Positions 42,286 through 53,980 of a stretch of 64,000 nucleotides of DNA are shown here, one piece after another (the stretch's first letter is position 1; each line of letters starts with the position of its first letter). The position numbers and the translations under genes are program-made. The stretch spans positions 1,295,001-1,359,000 of the forward strand of contig NC_081146.1 of NCBI RefSeq assembly GCF_958295425.1, given 5' to 3'. The notes under the pieces were generated by a model that did no database searches, had not been told where the DNA came from, and saw only the letters and a program-made list of their open reading frames with translations. Source of the DNA: Solea solea. Lineage: Eukaryota > Chordata > Actinopteri > Pleuronectiformes > Soleidae.

Positions 42286-44582
42286 TATTATTATTATTCT
42301 TATTATTCCCCCAAATGAATTGCCTTTTTGAGGCCTTTCCCATACCCCAAAACTCACAGATTTTTGTGACCGCATCAATCCTGGTGTAAATTTACGTCTG
42401 AAAAAGGTTCGGGGAATGTGCGTCGAAAATTGAATGTGGGAGGGGCCAATAAGTGCGGCGCCACCTGTCCAAATTCACCATGACCAACACAAATATCGCA
42501 CATGCACGAAATTCGGTACACATGTGTAGTGGGTCAGGATGAAGAAAAAATTACATTATGACCATGATCCAAACCCAACAGGAAATCCGCCATCTTGGGT
42601 TGATTGGCCATTTTTTGGCGATTTTGGCGAATTCGCAGCAATGGTATTTGAACTAACTCCTCCTAGAGTTTTCGTGCGATCACCTTCAAACTTGGTGAGG
42701 TCCCTGTGGACCAGTTGAGGAGCTCATGGTATCAAAAGTTTTTTCAAATGTCGCACGGCGCACGAGATAGGGGGCGGCAAAGTTCGTGATGATTCTGATG
42801 TTTCGCATCAGAAAAACAAAACTCTTATAACTTTGCGATGGAAGGTCCGATCCGAACCAAACTTGCTACCATTGATGATGGGCCATGGCTGAAGACGTCT
42901 ATGAAAAAACGGTGAAGTTTGAAAACAGCGCCTCCTTGTGGTGAAAGAAAATACACAAAAAAAAAGTTTTTTTACAATTTCGGGAATAACTTTTACACAG
43001 ATAATCGTACCGCACTGAAAATTGGTGACAACAGTCAAAACACATGGTAGATGATGCGTGATCAATATGACAACAAATCGTTTAACGGTGTTGCCATGGC
43101 AACGACGCAAAGTCGGATTTTTGGGACAAAAAATCAAACTGCTACAACTTCGCGAATCCTGGTCCGATCCGAACCAAACTTGCTAGGATTGATGACAGTC
43201 CGGCCCTAAAGATGTCTATATGAAAATATTCAATTTCGAAAACAGCGCCCCCTGGTGACAGCAGACAATATGACAGCTTGTATTTCAATTATCTCCTCCT
43301 AGAGCTTTTGTGCGATCACCTTCAAACTTTGTGAGATCAATGTGGACGAGTTGAGCATCAAAAGTTATCAAAAGCTTTTTAAAATATTGTATGGCGTACG
43401 AGATAGGGGGCGCCAAAATTGGAGATAATAATAATTTTTTATAACAGACAATGAAACTCTTATAACTTCGCGATGGAAGGTCTGATCCCAACCAAACTTG
43501 CTATAGTTGATGATGGTTAGTTGCTGAAGACGACTATGTTGCTGAAACGGTACATTTTGAAAACAGCGCCTCCTGGTGGTGGTAGGAAATTCTAAAAAAA
43601 CAAACTGTTACAACTTTGCCAATCCTGGTCCGATCTGAACCAAACTTGCAAGGATTGATGACAGTCCGGCCCTGAACACGTCTATATGAAAATATTCATT
43701 TTCAAATACAGCGCCCCCTGGTGACAGCAGACAGAATTACATTTATAGTTTTTGATGCTGCTCCAACAGGGATTGTTGTATCCACTTGAAACTTAGTATG
43801 TGGGACCCCAGACCCTTCCTCAACATGTCCGTAAAAGGTCACCTCCCTACAGGAAGTGGAACGCCCGAAACAGGAAGTAAAGTCTTACATTGTCCGATTG
43901 ACACGAAACTAGATATGTGAGTTACTGGACCTTCCCTGAACATGTTTACGGAGACGCCGTTGACCGAACAGGAAGTCGGCCATTTTAAACAGGAAGTGCC
44001 CTCTAACTTTGCCGTACGTTGTCCGATCTGCACAAAACCTTATATGTGACACCAGGGACCTGTCCTGATCATGTCCGTAAAAGGTCACCTCCCTACAGGA
44101 AGTGGAACGCCCGAAACAGGAAGTAAAGTCTTACATTGTCCGATCTGAACAAAACTTGATATGTAAGACAAGGGAACTTCCCTGAACACGTTTACGGAGA
44201 CGAACAGGAAGTTGGCCATTTTAAACAGGAAGTGCCCTCTAACTTTGCCGTACATTGTCCGATTTGCACGAAACCTTTTATGTGACACCAGGGACCTGTC
44301 CTGAGCATGTCTGCAATAGATGACCTCCCAACAGGAAGTGGAATGCCCGAAACAGGAAGTAAACTCTAAGATTATCCGATCTGCACAAAACTTGATATGT
44401 AAGACAAGGGAAGTTCCCTGAACACGTTTACGGACACGCACTTGACCGAACAGGAAGTCTGCCATTTTAAACAGGAAGTGCCCTATAACTTTGCGATACA
44501 TTGCCCGATCCCCCTCGAAATTTGGAACGACATGCGCGGGGACGCCGCTGAAAATAACTAGTACTGAAAATAACTAGTACTG
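42286..44582 (+). repeat. Modular fish repeat, unit 2
   Basis: Near-identical by eye to unit 3 and similar to unit 1. It starts after (TTA)n with CCCCCAAATGAATTGCC and AGGCCTTTCCCATACC, and ends GACGCCGCTG followed by two TGAAAATAACTAGTAC units. Anchor positions are about 2.43 kb from unit 3 and about 2.16 kb from unit 1. Reading frames such as MIFCPKNPTLRRCHGN recur in each unit but carry no recognisable domain. Confidence 0.88.
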
Positions 44583-44711
44583 AAAATAACTAGTACCGCG
44601 CGCGGTGAATGAACGGGTGAGAGCGCGAGGCACGCGGGGAGCCGTGGCACACGGCGACCCGCGTGGGTCGGCTCGAACCCGTTCAGAACCGCGCGCGGTA
44701 CTAGTTATTTT
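44583..44711. repeat. Nested palindrome, copy 2
   Basis: The same 129-bp palindrome as at 42,157, in the same position relative to its unit, preceded by two rather than one TGAAAATAACTAGTAC units. Confidence 0.85.
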
Positions 44712-47008
44712 TATTATTATTATTCTTATTATTCCTTAAAGTAAATCGCCTTTTTGAAGCCTTTCCCATACCCCAAAACTCACAGATTTTTGTGACCGCA
44801 TCAATCGTGGTGTAAATTTACGTCTGAAAAAGGTTCGGGGAATGTGCGTCAAAAATTGAATGTGGGAGGGGCCAATAAGTGCGGCGCCACCTGTCCAAAT
44901 TCACCATGACCAACACAATTATCGCACATGCCCGAAATTCGGTACACATGTGTAGTGGGTCAGGATGAAGAAAAAATTACATTATGACCATGATCCAAAC
45001 CCAACAGGAAATCCGCCATCTTGGGTTGATTGGCCATTTTTTGGCGATTTTGGCGAATTCGCAGCAATGGTATTTGAACTAACTCCTCCTAGAGTTTTCG
45101 TGCGATCACCTTCAAACTTGGTGAGGTCCCTGTGGACCAGTTGAGGAGCTCACGGTATCAAAAGTTTTTTCAAAAGTCGCACGGCGCACGAGATAGGGGG
45201 CGGCAAAGTTCGTGATGATTCTGATGTTTCGCATCAGAAAAAAAAAACTCTTATAACTTTGCGATGGAAGGTCCGATCCGAACCAAACTTGCTATGATTG
45301 ATGATGGGCCATGGCTGAAGACGTCTATGAAAAAACGGTGAAGTTTGAAAACAGCGCCTCCTTGTGGTGAAAGAAAATACACAAAAAAAGAGTTTTTTTA
45401 CGATTTCGGGAATAACTTTTACACAGATAATCGTACCGCACTCAAAATTGGTGACAACAGTCAAAACACATGGTAGATGATGCGTGATCAATATGACGAC
45501 AAATCGTTTAACGGTGTTGCCATGGCAACGACGCAAAGTCGGATTTTTGGGACAAAAAATCAAACTGCTACAACTTCGTGAATCCTGGTCCGATCTGAAC
45601 CAAACTTGCTAGGATTGATGATAGTCCGGCCCTAAAGACGTCTATATGAAAATATTAAATTTCGAAAACAGCGCCCCCTGGTGACAGCAGACAATATGAC
45701 AGCTTGTATTTCAATTATCTCCTCCTAGAGCTTTTGTGCGATCACCTTCAAACTTGGTGAGATCAATGTGGACGAGTTGAGCATCAAAAGTTATCAAAAG
45801 CTTTTTAAAATATTGTATGGCGTACGAGATAGGGGGCGCCAAAATTGGAGATAATAATAATTTTTCATAACAGACAATGAAACTCTTATAACTTCGCGAT
45901 GGAAGGTCTGATCCCAACCAAACTTGCTATAGTTGATGATGGTTAGTTGCTGAAGACGACTATGTTGCTGAAACGGTACATTTTGAAAACAGCGCCTCCT
46001 GGTGGTGGTAGAAAATTCTAAAAAAACAAACTGTTACAACTTTGCCAATCCTGGTCCGATCTGAACCAAACTTGCAAGGATTGATGACAGTCCGGCCCTG
46101 AACACGTCTATATGAAAATATTCATTTTCAAATACAGCGCCCCCTGGTGACAGCAGACAGAATTACATTTATAGTTTTTGATGCTGCTCCAACAGGGATT
46201 GTTGTATCCACTTGAAACTTAGTATGTGGGACCCCAGACCCTTCCTCAACATGTTCGTAAAAGGTCACCTCCCTACAGGAAGTGGAACGCCCGAAACAGG
46301 AAGTAAAGTCTTACATTGTCCGATTGACACGAAACTAGATATGTGAGTTACTGGACCTTCCCTGAACATGTTTACGGAGACGCCGTTGACCGAACAGGAA
46401 GTCGGCCATTTTAAACAGGAAGTGCCCTCTAACTTTGCCGTACGTTGTCCGATCTGCACAAAACCTTATATGTGACACCAGGGACCTGTCCTGAGCATGT
46501 CCGTAAAAGGTCACCTCCCTACAGGAAGTGGAACGCCCGAAACAGGAAGTAAAGTCTTACATTGTCCGATCTGAACAAAACTTGATATGTAAGACAAGGG
46601 AACTTCCCTGAACACGTTTACGGAGACGAACAGGAAGTTGGCGATTTTAAACAGGAAGTGCCCTCTAACTTTGCCGTACGTTGTCCGATTTGCACGAAAC
46701 CTTTTATGTGACACCAGGGACCTGTCTTTAGCATGTCTGCAAGAGATGACCTCCCAACAGGAAGTGGAATGCCCGAAACAGGAAGTAAACTCTAAGATTA
46801 TCCGATCTGCACAAAACTTGATATGTAAGACAAGGGAAGTTCCCTGAACACGTTTACGTACACGCACTTGACCGAACAGGAAGTCTGCCATTTTAAACAG
46901 GAAGTGCCCTATAACTTTGTCATACGTTGCCCGATCCCCCTCGAAATTTGGAACGACATGCGCAGGGACGCCGCTGAAAATAACTAGTACTGAAAATAAC
47001 TAGTACTG
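44712..47008 (+). repeat. Modular fish repeat, unit 3
   Basis: Third tandem copy, starting CCTTAAAGTAAATCGCC. It differs from unit 2 by scattered substitutions. The final ~800 bp consist of 115-120-bp modules rich in ACAGGAAGT (GGAA-containing) motifs. Confidence 0.88.
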
Positions 47009-47137
47009 AAAATAACTAGTACCGCGCGCGGTGAATGAACGGGTGAGAGCGCGAGGCACGCGGGGAGCCGTGGCACACGGCGACCCGCGTGGGTCGGCTC
47101 GAACCCGTTCAGAACCGCGCGCGGTACTAGTTATTTT
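47009..47137. repeat. Nested palindrome, copy 3
   Basis: The same palindrome again, followed by (TTA)n and then duplicated flank sequence TTGAAACATCGCAGAGG at 47,151. Confidence 0.85.
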
Positions 47138-47149
47138 TATTATTATTAT

Positions 47150-47822
47150 TTGAAACATCGCAGAGGAGGTAAAAGTGTAGCTGACAGATGGTGGCGTCGC
47201 TGCTCCACCGCGTGCAGTGTTGCCAGATCAGATTGACAGTTTCCAGCCCAATCACATCGTAGAACCCGCCCAATCCAATAAAAACCAGCCCAAACCACGA
47301 AGTTGCCAGACACTCGTGTAAACCCGTAAAATCATAACACATAGACATCCAGAGCTTCATATAGCATCAAATAGCCACACATAAATGATAGATTAACAGG
47401 TTTAATGCAACCAACAAGAGCGCAGTAAATCAACCATTGGCTACACAAATTGCAAGATGAACCTCTGGCATCCTAGCGCCAGGCCCAGATTAGTAATAAT
47501 AACAGCTGTACGTAAAAAGGTGCACTTTTAACCGTGTAGGCCTAATATATTTAATTATTTACATCACAAATGACCCGTATGAGGACTACTTGCAAAACAA
47601 ACAAACAAAAATGCACAGAGCGCATCTCCCAGCCTCTCTTTTTCCCCTCTCTCCCTCCCTCCCTCCCCCTCTTTTCCTCCTCGCTGCTATGGGTCACCCG
47701 CTTCATATTTAGCGCGGCTACAGTGCTGAACTGACGTCACGGACCGGTACGTTGCCATGCCGATTGAATAGCCCACAACTACCTCAATTATTTATTTATT
47801 TAAACTATTTATTTATTTATTT

Positions 47823-47867
<45 letters not shown>

Positions 47868-48430
47868 GTTTTTACAATATTAAAAAACCCGCCGAATGTG
47901 GACAAAAGCAGCCCAAATTTTATTCACCCGCCCAATGTATTTTTTCCCCGCCTGACGTAAACAAAAGAAGCCCAATTGGGCGGAAAACCGCCCAATCTGG
48001 CAACACTGACCGCGTGTCCTCTTTCGTCACGACGACCGGACGCTGAAACATAAAGGTCAAGTGTGGCTGATCAGAGACAATCAAGTTCAAAGGATAATTT
48101 CTAAGTGATTATTGACTGCGCTTTCCAAATTAAAAGTCTTCCTTTCTGTATGTTCAGGCTAAAACACAACCCTGCAGTTTTCATAATAAAAGTCTCAGTT
48201 TCTCTTGGTAACCCTGAAGTTTTCAAAATAAAAGTCTCAGTTTCTCTTGGTAACCCTGCAGTTGCATAAAATACTTACAACATAGGTTTCTTAAAGTTTA
48301 ACAGATATTTTAAAGGTTGCATCAGAAGTGTGTTGTGTTTGAGGACACAGGAAACCACAGCTTCTGTCTCACAGTGACACAACAGAGGTCACGTCACGCG
48401 CTCTTTACTCTGTGAGTGTTGTCCTGTTGT
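47150..48430 (+). repeat. Segmental duplication, copy A (interrupted)
   Basis: TGAAACATCGCAGAGGAGG to GTCCTGTTGTT matches 51,553-51,991. Copy A is split by the hAT-type element. It also has an extra internal ~50-bp tandem copy (AAAATAAAAGTCTCAGTTTC) at about 48,183-48,255. No gene seen. Confidence 0.9.
47215..48008. mobile_element. Non-autonomous hAT-type element, 794 bp
   Basis: Perfect 14-bp terminal inverted repeats CAGTGTTGCCAGAT/ATCTGGCAACACTG, flanked by the 8-bp target duplication ACCGCGTG at 47,207-47,214 and 48,009-48,016. An 8-bp duplication and CAG ends are hallmarks of hAT transposons. There is no transposase ORF. Internally there are subterminal GCCCAAT motifs near both ends, (TTTA)n and a (GA)n tract at 47,826-47,865. 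The duplicated locus at 51,610-51,617 preserves the empty site with one ACCGCGTG. Confidence 0.95.
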
Positions 48431-51400
48431 TCACATTTAAGAAGGTAAAAAATGACAGAAAGTAGAAAATATTCACATTTAAGAAGCTGAAAAATGACAG
48501 AAAGTAGAAAATATTCACAATTAAGAAGCTGAAAAATGACAGAAAGTAGAAAATATTCACATTTAAGAAGCTGAAAAATGACAGAAAGTAGAAAATATTC
48601 ACATTTAAAAAGCTGAAAAATGACAGAAAGTAGAAAATATTCACATTTAAGAAGCTGAAAAATGACAGAAAGTAGAAAATATTCACATTTAAGAAGCTGA
48701 AAAATTACAGAAAGCAGAAAATATTCACATTTAAGAAGCTGAAAAATGACAGAAAGTAGAAAATGTTCACATTTAAGAAGCTGAAAAATGACAGAAAGTA
48801 AAAATATTCACATTTAAGAAGGTAAAAAATTACAGAAAGTAGAAAATATTCACATTTAAGAAGCTGAAAAATGACAGAAAGTAGAAAATATTCACATTTA
48901 AGAAGCTGAAAAATGACAGAAAGTAGAAAATATTCACAATTAAGAAGCTGAAAAATGACAGAAAGTAGAAAATATTCACATTTAAGAAGCTGAAAAATGA
49001 CAGAAAGTAGAAAATATTCACATTTAAAAAGCTGAAAAATGACAGAAAGTAGAAAATATTCACATTTAAGAAGCTGAAAAATGACAGAAAGTAGAAAATA
49101 TTCACATTTAAGAAGCTGAAAAATGACAGAAAGTAGAAAATATTCACATTTAAGAAGCTGAAAAATGACAGAAAGTAGAAAATATTCACATTTAAAAAGC
49201 TGAAAAATGACAGAAAGTAGAAAATATTCACAATTAAGAAGCTGAAAAATGACAGAAAGTAGAAAATATTCACATTTAAGAAGCTGAAAAATGACAGAAA
49301 GTAGAAAATATTCACATTTAAAAAGCTGAAAAATGACAGAAAGTAGAAAATATTCACATTTAAGAAGCTGAAAAATGACAGAAAGTAGAAAATATTCACA
49401 TTTAAGAAGCTGAAAAATTACAGAAAGCAGAAAATATTCACATTTAAGAAGCTGAAAAATGACAGAAAGTAGAAAATGTTCACATTTAAGAAGCTGAAAA
49501 ATGACAGAAAGTAAAAATATTCACATTTAAGAAGGTAAAAAATTACAGAAAGTAGAAAATATTCACATTTAAGAAACTGAAAAATGACAGAAAGTAGAAA
49601 ATATTCACAATTAAGAAGCTGAAAAATGACAGAAAGTAGAAAATATTCACATTTAAGAAGCTGAAAAATGACAGAAAGTAGAAAATATTCACAATTAAGA
49701 AGCTGAAAAATGACAGAAAGTAGAAAATATTCACATTTAAGAAGCTGAAAAATGACAGAAAGTAGAAAATATTCACATTTAAAAAGCTGAAAAATGACAG
49801 AAAGTAGAAAATATTCACATTTAAGAAGCTGAAAAATGACAGAAAGTAGAAAATATTCACAATTAAGAAGCTGAAAAATGACAGAAAGTAGAAAATATTC
49901 ACATTTAAGAAGCTGAAAAATGACAGAAAGTAGAAAATATTCACATTTAAAAAGCTGAAAAATGACAGAAAGTAGAAAATATTCACATTTAAGAAGCTGA
50001 AAAATGACAGAAAGTAGAAAATATTCACATTTAAGAAGCTGAAAAATTACAGAAAGCAGAAAATATTCACATTTAAGAAGCTGAAAAATGACAGAAAGTA
50101 GAAAATGTTCACATTTAAGAAGCTGAAAAATGACAGAAAGTAAAAATATTCACATTTAAGAAGGTAAAAAATTACAGAAAGTAGAAAATATTCACATTTA
50201 AGAAGCTGAAAAATGACAGAAAGTAGAAAATATTCACATTTAAGAAACCGAAAATGACAGAAAGTAGAAAATGTTCACATTTAAGAAACCGAAAATGACA
50301 GAAAGTAGAAAATATTCACATTTAAGAAACTGAAAAATGACAGAAAGTAGAAAATGTTCACATTTAAGAAGCTGAAAAATTACAGAAAGCAGAAAATATT
50401 CACATTTAAGAAGCTGAAAAATGACAGAAAGTAAAAATATTCACATTTAAGAAGGTAAAAAATTACAGAAAGTAGAAAATATTCACTTTTAAGAAGCTGA
50501 AAAATGACAGAAAGAAGAAAATATTCACATTTAAGAAGCTGAAAAATGACAGAAAGTAGAAAATGTTCACATTTAAGAAGCTGAAAAATGACAGAAAGTA
50601 GAAAATGTTCACATTTAAGAAGCTGAAAAATGACAGAAAGTAGAAAATATTCACATTTAAGAAGCTGAAAAATTACAGAAAGCAGAAAATATTCACATTT
50701 AAGAAGCTGAAAAATGACAGAAAGTAGAAAATGTTCACATTTAAGAAGCTGAAAAATGACAGAAAGTAAAAATATTCACATTTAAGAAGGTAAAAAATTA
50801 CAGAAAGTAGAAAATATTCACATTTAAGAAGCTGAAAAATGACAGAAAGTAGAAAATATTCACATTTAAGAAACCGAAAATGACAGAAAGTAGAAAATGT
50901 TCACATTTAAGAAACCGAAAATGACAGAAAGTAGAAAATATTCACATTTAAGAAACTGAAAAATGACAGAAAGCAGAAAATATTCACATTTAAGAAGCTG
51001 AAAAATGACAGAAAGTAAAAATATTCACATTTAAGAAGCTGAAAAATTACAGAAAGCAGAAAATATTCACATTTAAGAAGCTGAAAAATGACAGAAAGTA
51101 AAAATATTCACATTTAAGAAGGTAAAAAATTACAGAAAGTAGAAAATATTCACATTTAAGAAGCTGAAAAATGACAGAAAGAAGAAAATATTCACATTTA
51201 AGAAGCTGAAAAATGACAGAAAGTAGAAAATGTTCACATTTAAGAAGCTGAAAAATGACAGAAAGTAGAAAATGTTCACATTTAAGAAGCTGAAAAATGA
51301 CAGAAAGCAGAAAATATTCACATTTAAGAAGCTGAAAAATGACAGAAAGTAGAAAATATTCACATTTAAGAAGCTAAAAAATGACAGAAAGTAGAAAATG

Positions 51401-51510
51401 TTCACATTTAAGAAGCTGATAAATGACAGAAAGTAGAAAATGTTCACATTAAAGACTCTGAAAAATGACAGAAAGTAGATAATATTCACATTTAAGAAGC
51501 TGAAAAATAT
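48431..51510 (+). repeat. 42-bp minisatellite, block 2
   Basis: About 73 units of the same 42-bp repeat as block 1, much more uniform. Variant units (AAGAAGGTAAAAAATTACAG; CACAATTAAGAAG; AAACCGAAAATGACAG; AAAGCAGAAAATATTC) recur in the same order at larger spacing, showing higher-order repeats. Long minus-strand ORFs (up to 189 codons of NIFYFLSFFSFLNV) arise because 42 is divisible by 3; they are not genes. Confidence 0.95.
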
Positions 51511-51552
51511 TTATTATTGTTTGTTAATAATAATAATAATTATTATTATTTG
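51511..51552. repeat. TTA-type microsatellite at the array end
   Basis: TATTTATTATTGTTTGTTAA followed by (TAA)n(TTA)n. It is the uninterrupted counterpart of 39,899-39,942, where the hairpin units and modular repeats were inserted. Confidence 0.85.
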
Positions 51553-51991
51553 AAACATCGCAGAGGAGGTAAAAGTGTAGCTGACAGATGGTGGTGGCGT
51601 CGCTGCTCCACCGCGTGTCCTCTTTCGTCATGACGACCGGACGCTGAAACATAAAGGTCAAGTGTGGCTGATCAGAGACAATCAAGTTCAGAGGATAATT
51701 TCTAAGTGATTATTGACTGCGCTTTCCAAATTAAAAGACTTCCTTTCTGTATATTCAGGCTAAAACACAACCCTGCAGTTTCCATAATAAAAGTCTCAGT
51801 TTCTCTTGGTAACCCTGCAGTTGTATAAAATACTTACAACATAGGTTTCTTAAAGTTTTACAGATATTTTAAAGGTTGCATCAGAAGTGTGTTGTGTTTG
51901 AGGACACAGGAAACCACAGCTTCTGTGTCACAGTGACACAACAGAGGTCACGTCACGCGCTCTTTACTCTGTGAGTGTTGTCCTGTTGTTC
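51553..51991 (+). repeat. Segmental duplication, copy B (uninterrupted)
   Basis: The same sequence as 47,150-48,430 without the hAT-type element. It ends GTCCTGTTGTT and then passes into unique CCAGTCTTTAACCCTC, whereas copy A passes into 42-bp units. Confidence 0.9.
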
Positions 51992-52892
51992 CAGTCTTTA
52001 ACCCTCATCACACTCAGCTTGAATTCAAGGTCAAGTCCACTTTGTCTGGGACAAACCAGACAATAACAGACCAGAAACACGTGGACATTTTGTTATAGTG
52101 TCGTCTTTGTCTCGTGAAGACACACACACACAGAGAAGTGAGGCTGAGGACACTGTCACACGACGACCCCGACCACAGGGAGGTGTGAAACATGTCCACT
52201 GTGAGACACGTCCACTGTGAAACATGTCCACTGTGAAACATGTCCACTGTGAAAAACATGTCCACTGCGAGACACGTGTCCACTGTGAAACATGTCCACT
52301 GTGAGAAACATGTCCACTGTGAGAGATAATTATATCAGTATCATGAGTTACCGTGAGATCGCTGTCCCCTTGTGGACATGTCCTCATGTCACACGTTTGT
52401 TTGCTGCTGAGCTGCTGCTGCTTTTCTGCAGTCACATGTTCTGCACACAAACACACACACATAACAGTTTACAACACACACACACAACAGTTAACAACAC
52501 ACACACACGACAGTTAACAACACACAAAACAACAACACACACACACACAGACACACACATAAAAAAACACACATAACAGTTAACAACACACACACACAAC
52601 AGTTAACAACACACAAAACAACAACACACACACACACAGACACACACATAAAAAAACACACATAACAGTTAACAACACACACACACAACAGTTTACAACA
52701 CACACACACAACAGTTTACAACACACACAACAGTTAACACACATCATCTTTATCACAGACGATATCGGTGTCTCATAAAAATAAAAATCTGATCTGATAT
52801 TGATTCACGAAGTCTTCAGTTTGATCTATTTCCTGTTTGTGCAAATCTCATGAGACTACCCTAATCACGTGAGACTTGACTGCCACAGTCAG
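51992..52892. repeat. Intergenic segment with two minisatellites
   Basis: 52,190-52,325: about eight units of TGTCCACTGTGAAACA. 52,440-52,740: CA-rich units built on ACAACAGTTAACAACACACA, including a duplicated ~95-bp block. No gene is seen. ORFs here (QWTCFTVDMFH, VCVVNCCVC) are repeat translations. Confidence 0.8.
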
Positions 52893-53865
52893 TTATAGTA
52901 ACAGTGTGTAACAGAAGGACATGTTTGACCTGTGGACGACAGTCACTGTGACAACAATGATGAGGACAGTGTGGAGGGCGAGCAGCGGCAGGTGGACCAT
53001 GGTCAGGACACTCAAGTCACTTCCTGTGGCGACCACGTCCACGTGCAGAGAGTACGGCGGAGAGTGGGACGTCTTCGACCCACAGGTATAGTTCCCAGAA
53101 TCCCCTGCTGTCAGAGCGCTGAGCTTGAGGGTGGGGCCAGTCTCTAAGAGGGTGTGGCCATCTCTGAACCAGGTGATGTTGAGTTGGTGGGTGGAGCAGC
53201 GTGACGTGCAGAGCAGTGTGATGTTCTGACCTTCTGACCTCACGCCGTCATCACTGGAGCTCTCGATCCTCAGCTCAGTCTCGTCTGAAGACAGTTGGAG
53301 TTTAAGTTTGAGGATTAACATGAAATGTTTGCTTCATAATCAGATGATGAAGATCTTACCAACGACTGAGACTGTCACTCCGGTTTTCTTGGTAAAATGT
53401 CCAGACACATCAACCGCTTCCATCCTGAAGCGAAACGTGGCGTTGTCTTCCTCACGGACGTCTCTGATCTGTAGAGTACAGTTTGTCCTCTTGTCTCCCA
53501 GGTACAGGAAGCGAGGGTCGTTTGTCTTTGACTCGCTGTCGTACACAGTCGGAGTTGGACTCTGACAGATCAGATGGTTCTTACACCACACGACTCTGAC
53601 GATCTGGTGCGGAACCTCTTGTTCATCCTCAACAAAGATGATGGCTGGTTTGAAGGAGCAGGGGAGCGTGACACTCGAACCCTTCACAGCACAAACATAA
53701 TGTGGATGCGTCACCGTCTGAGCAGCAACACCTGGAGAAACACCAACACCACCAGGTTTTTTAAAAGTTCCTCGTCTTTGTTTGTGGACGTGTCCACGTC
53801 TTACCTGCCAGCAGGAAGACAAGTCCCCCAAACGTCCTTTTGTCCCCGGCCTTCATCGTGAACAT
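52893..53865 (-). CDS. Two-Ig-domain membrane protein, Siglec/CD22-like
   Basis: Three exons, 53,865-53,805 (61 nt), 53,731-53,360 (372 nt) and 53,284-52,893 (392 nt), join in phase 1 to give 274 aa. Exon 1 encodes a leader (MFTMKAGDKRTFGG then LVFLLAG). An alternative start is the second Met at 53,856. Exon 2 is a V-set domain with SSVTLPCSF, VRVVWCKN, FLYLGDKRTNCTLQIRDV and FRFRMEA. The extra Cys pair and the F-strand Arg fit the teleost Siglec/CD22-like group, but the usual Y-C of the F strand is replaced. Exon 3 is a C2-set domain (QNITLLCTS, LNITWFRDG, AGDSGNYTCGS) followed by a membrane segment (LPLLALHTVLIIVVTVTVV) and a tail of about 13 residues without ITIM or ITAM. Signalling would need a partner, or this is a decoy or truncated receptor. 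Confidence 0.78.
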
Positions 53866-53940
53866 GATGTGAAGAGTGAGACGTGTCTTCAGCTCACTTT
53901 GTCACTTCCTCTTTCTTTGTCTAAACCTCCATGTGTGATG

Positions 53941-53980
<40 letters not shown>

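Noticed and set aside
40369..46891. ORFs MIFCPKNPTLRR, MGSDLPSRSYKSF and MADFLFGQVRVRK recurring in each modular unit
   Set aside because: They recur because the DNA recurs; no domain is recognisable, lengths vary between copies and they start at different points.
48405..51489. Long minus-strand hydrophobic ORFs (NIFYFLSFFSFLNV), resembling a repetitive membrane protein
   Set aside because: The repeat unit is 42 bp, divisible by three, so the frame stays open; the same unit in other orders breaks the frame and no start or splice context exists.
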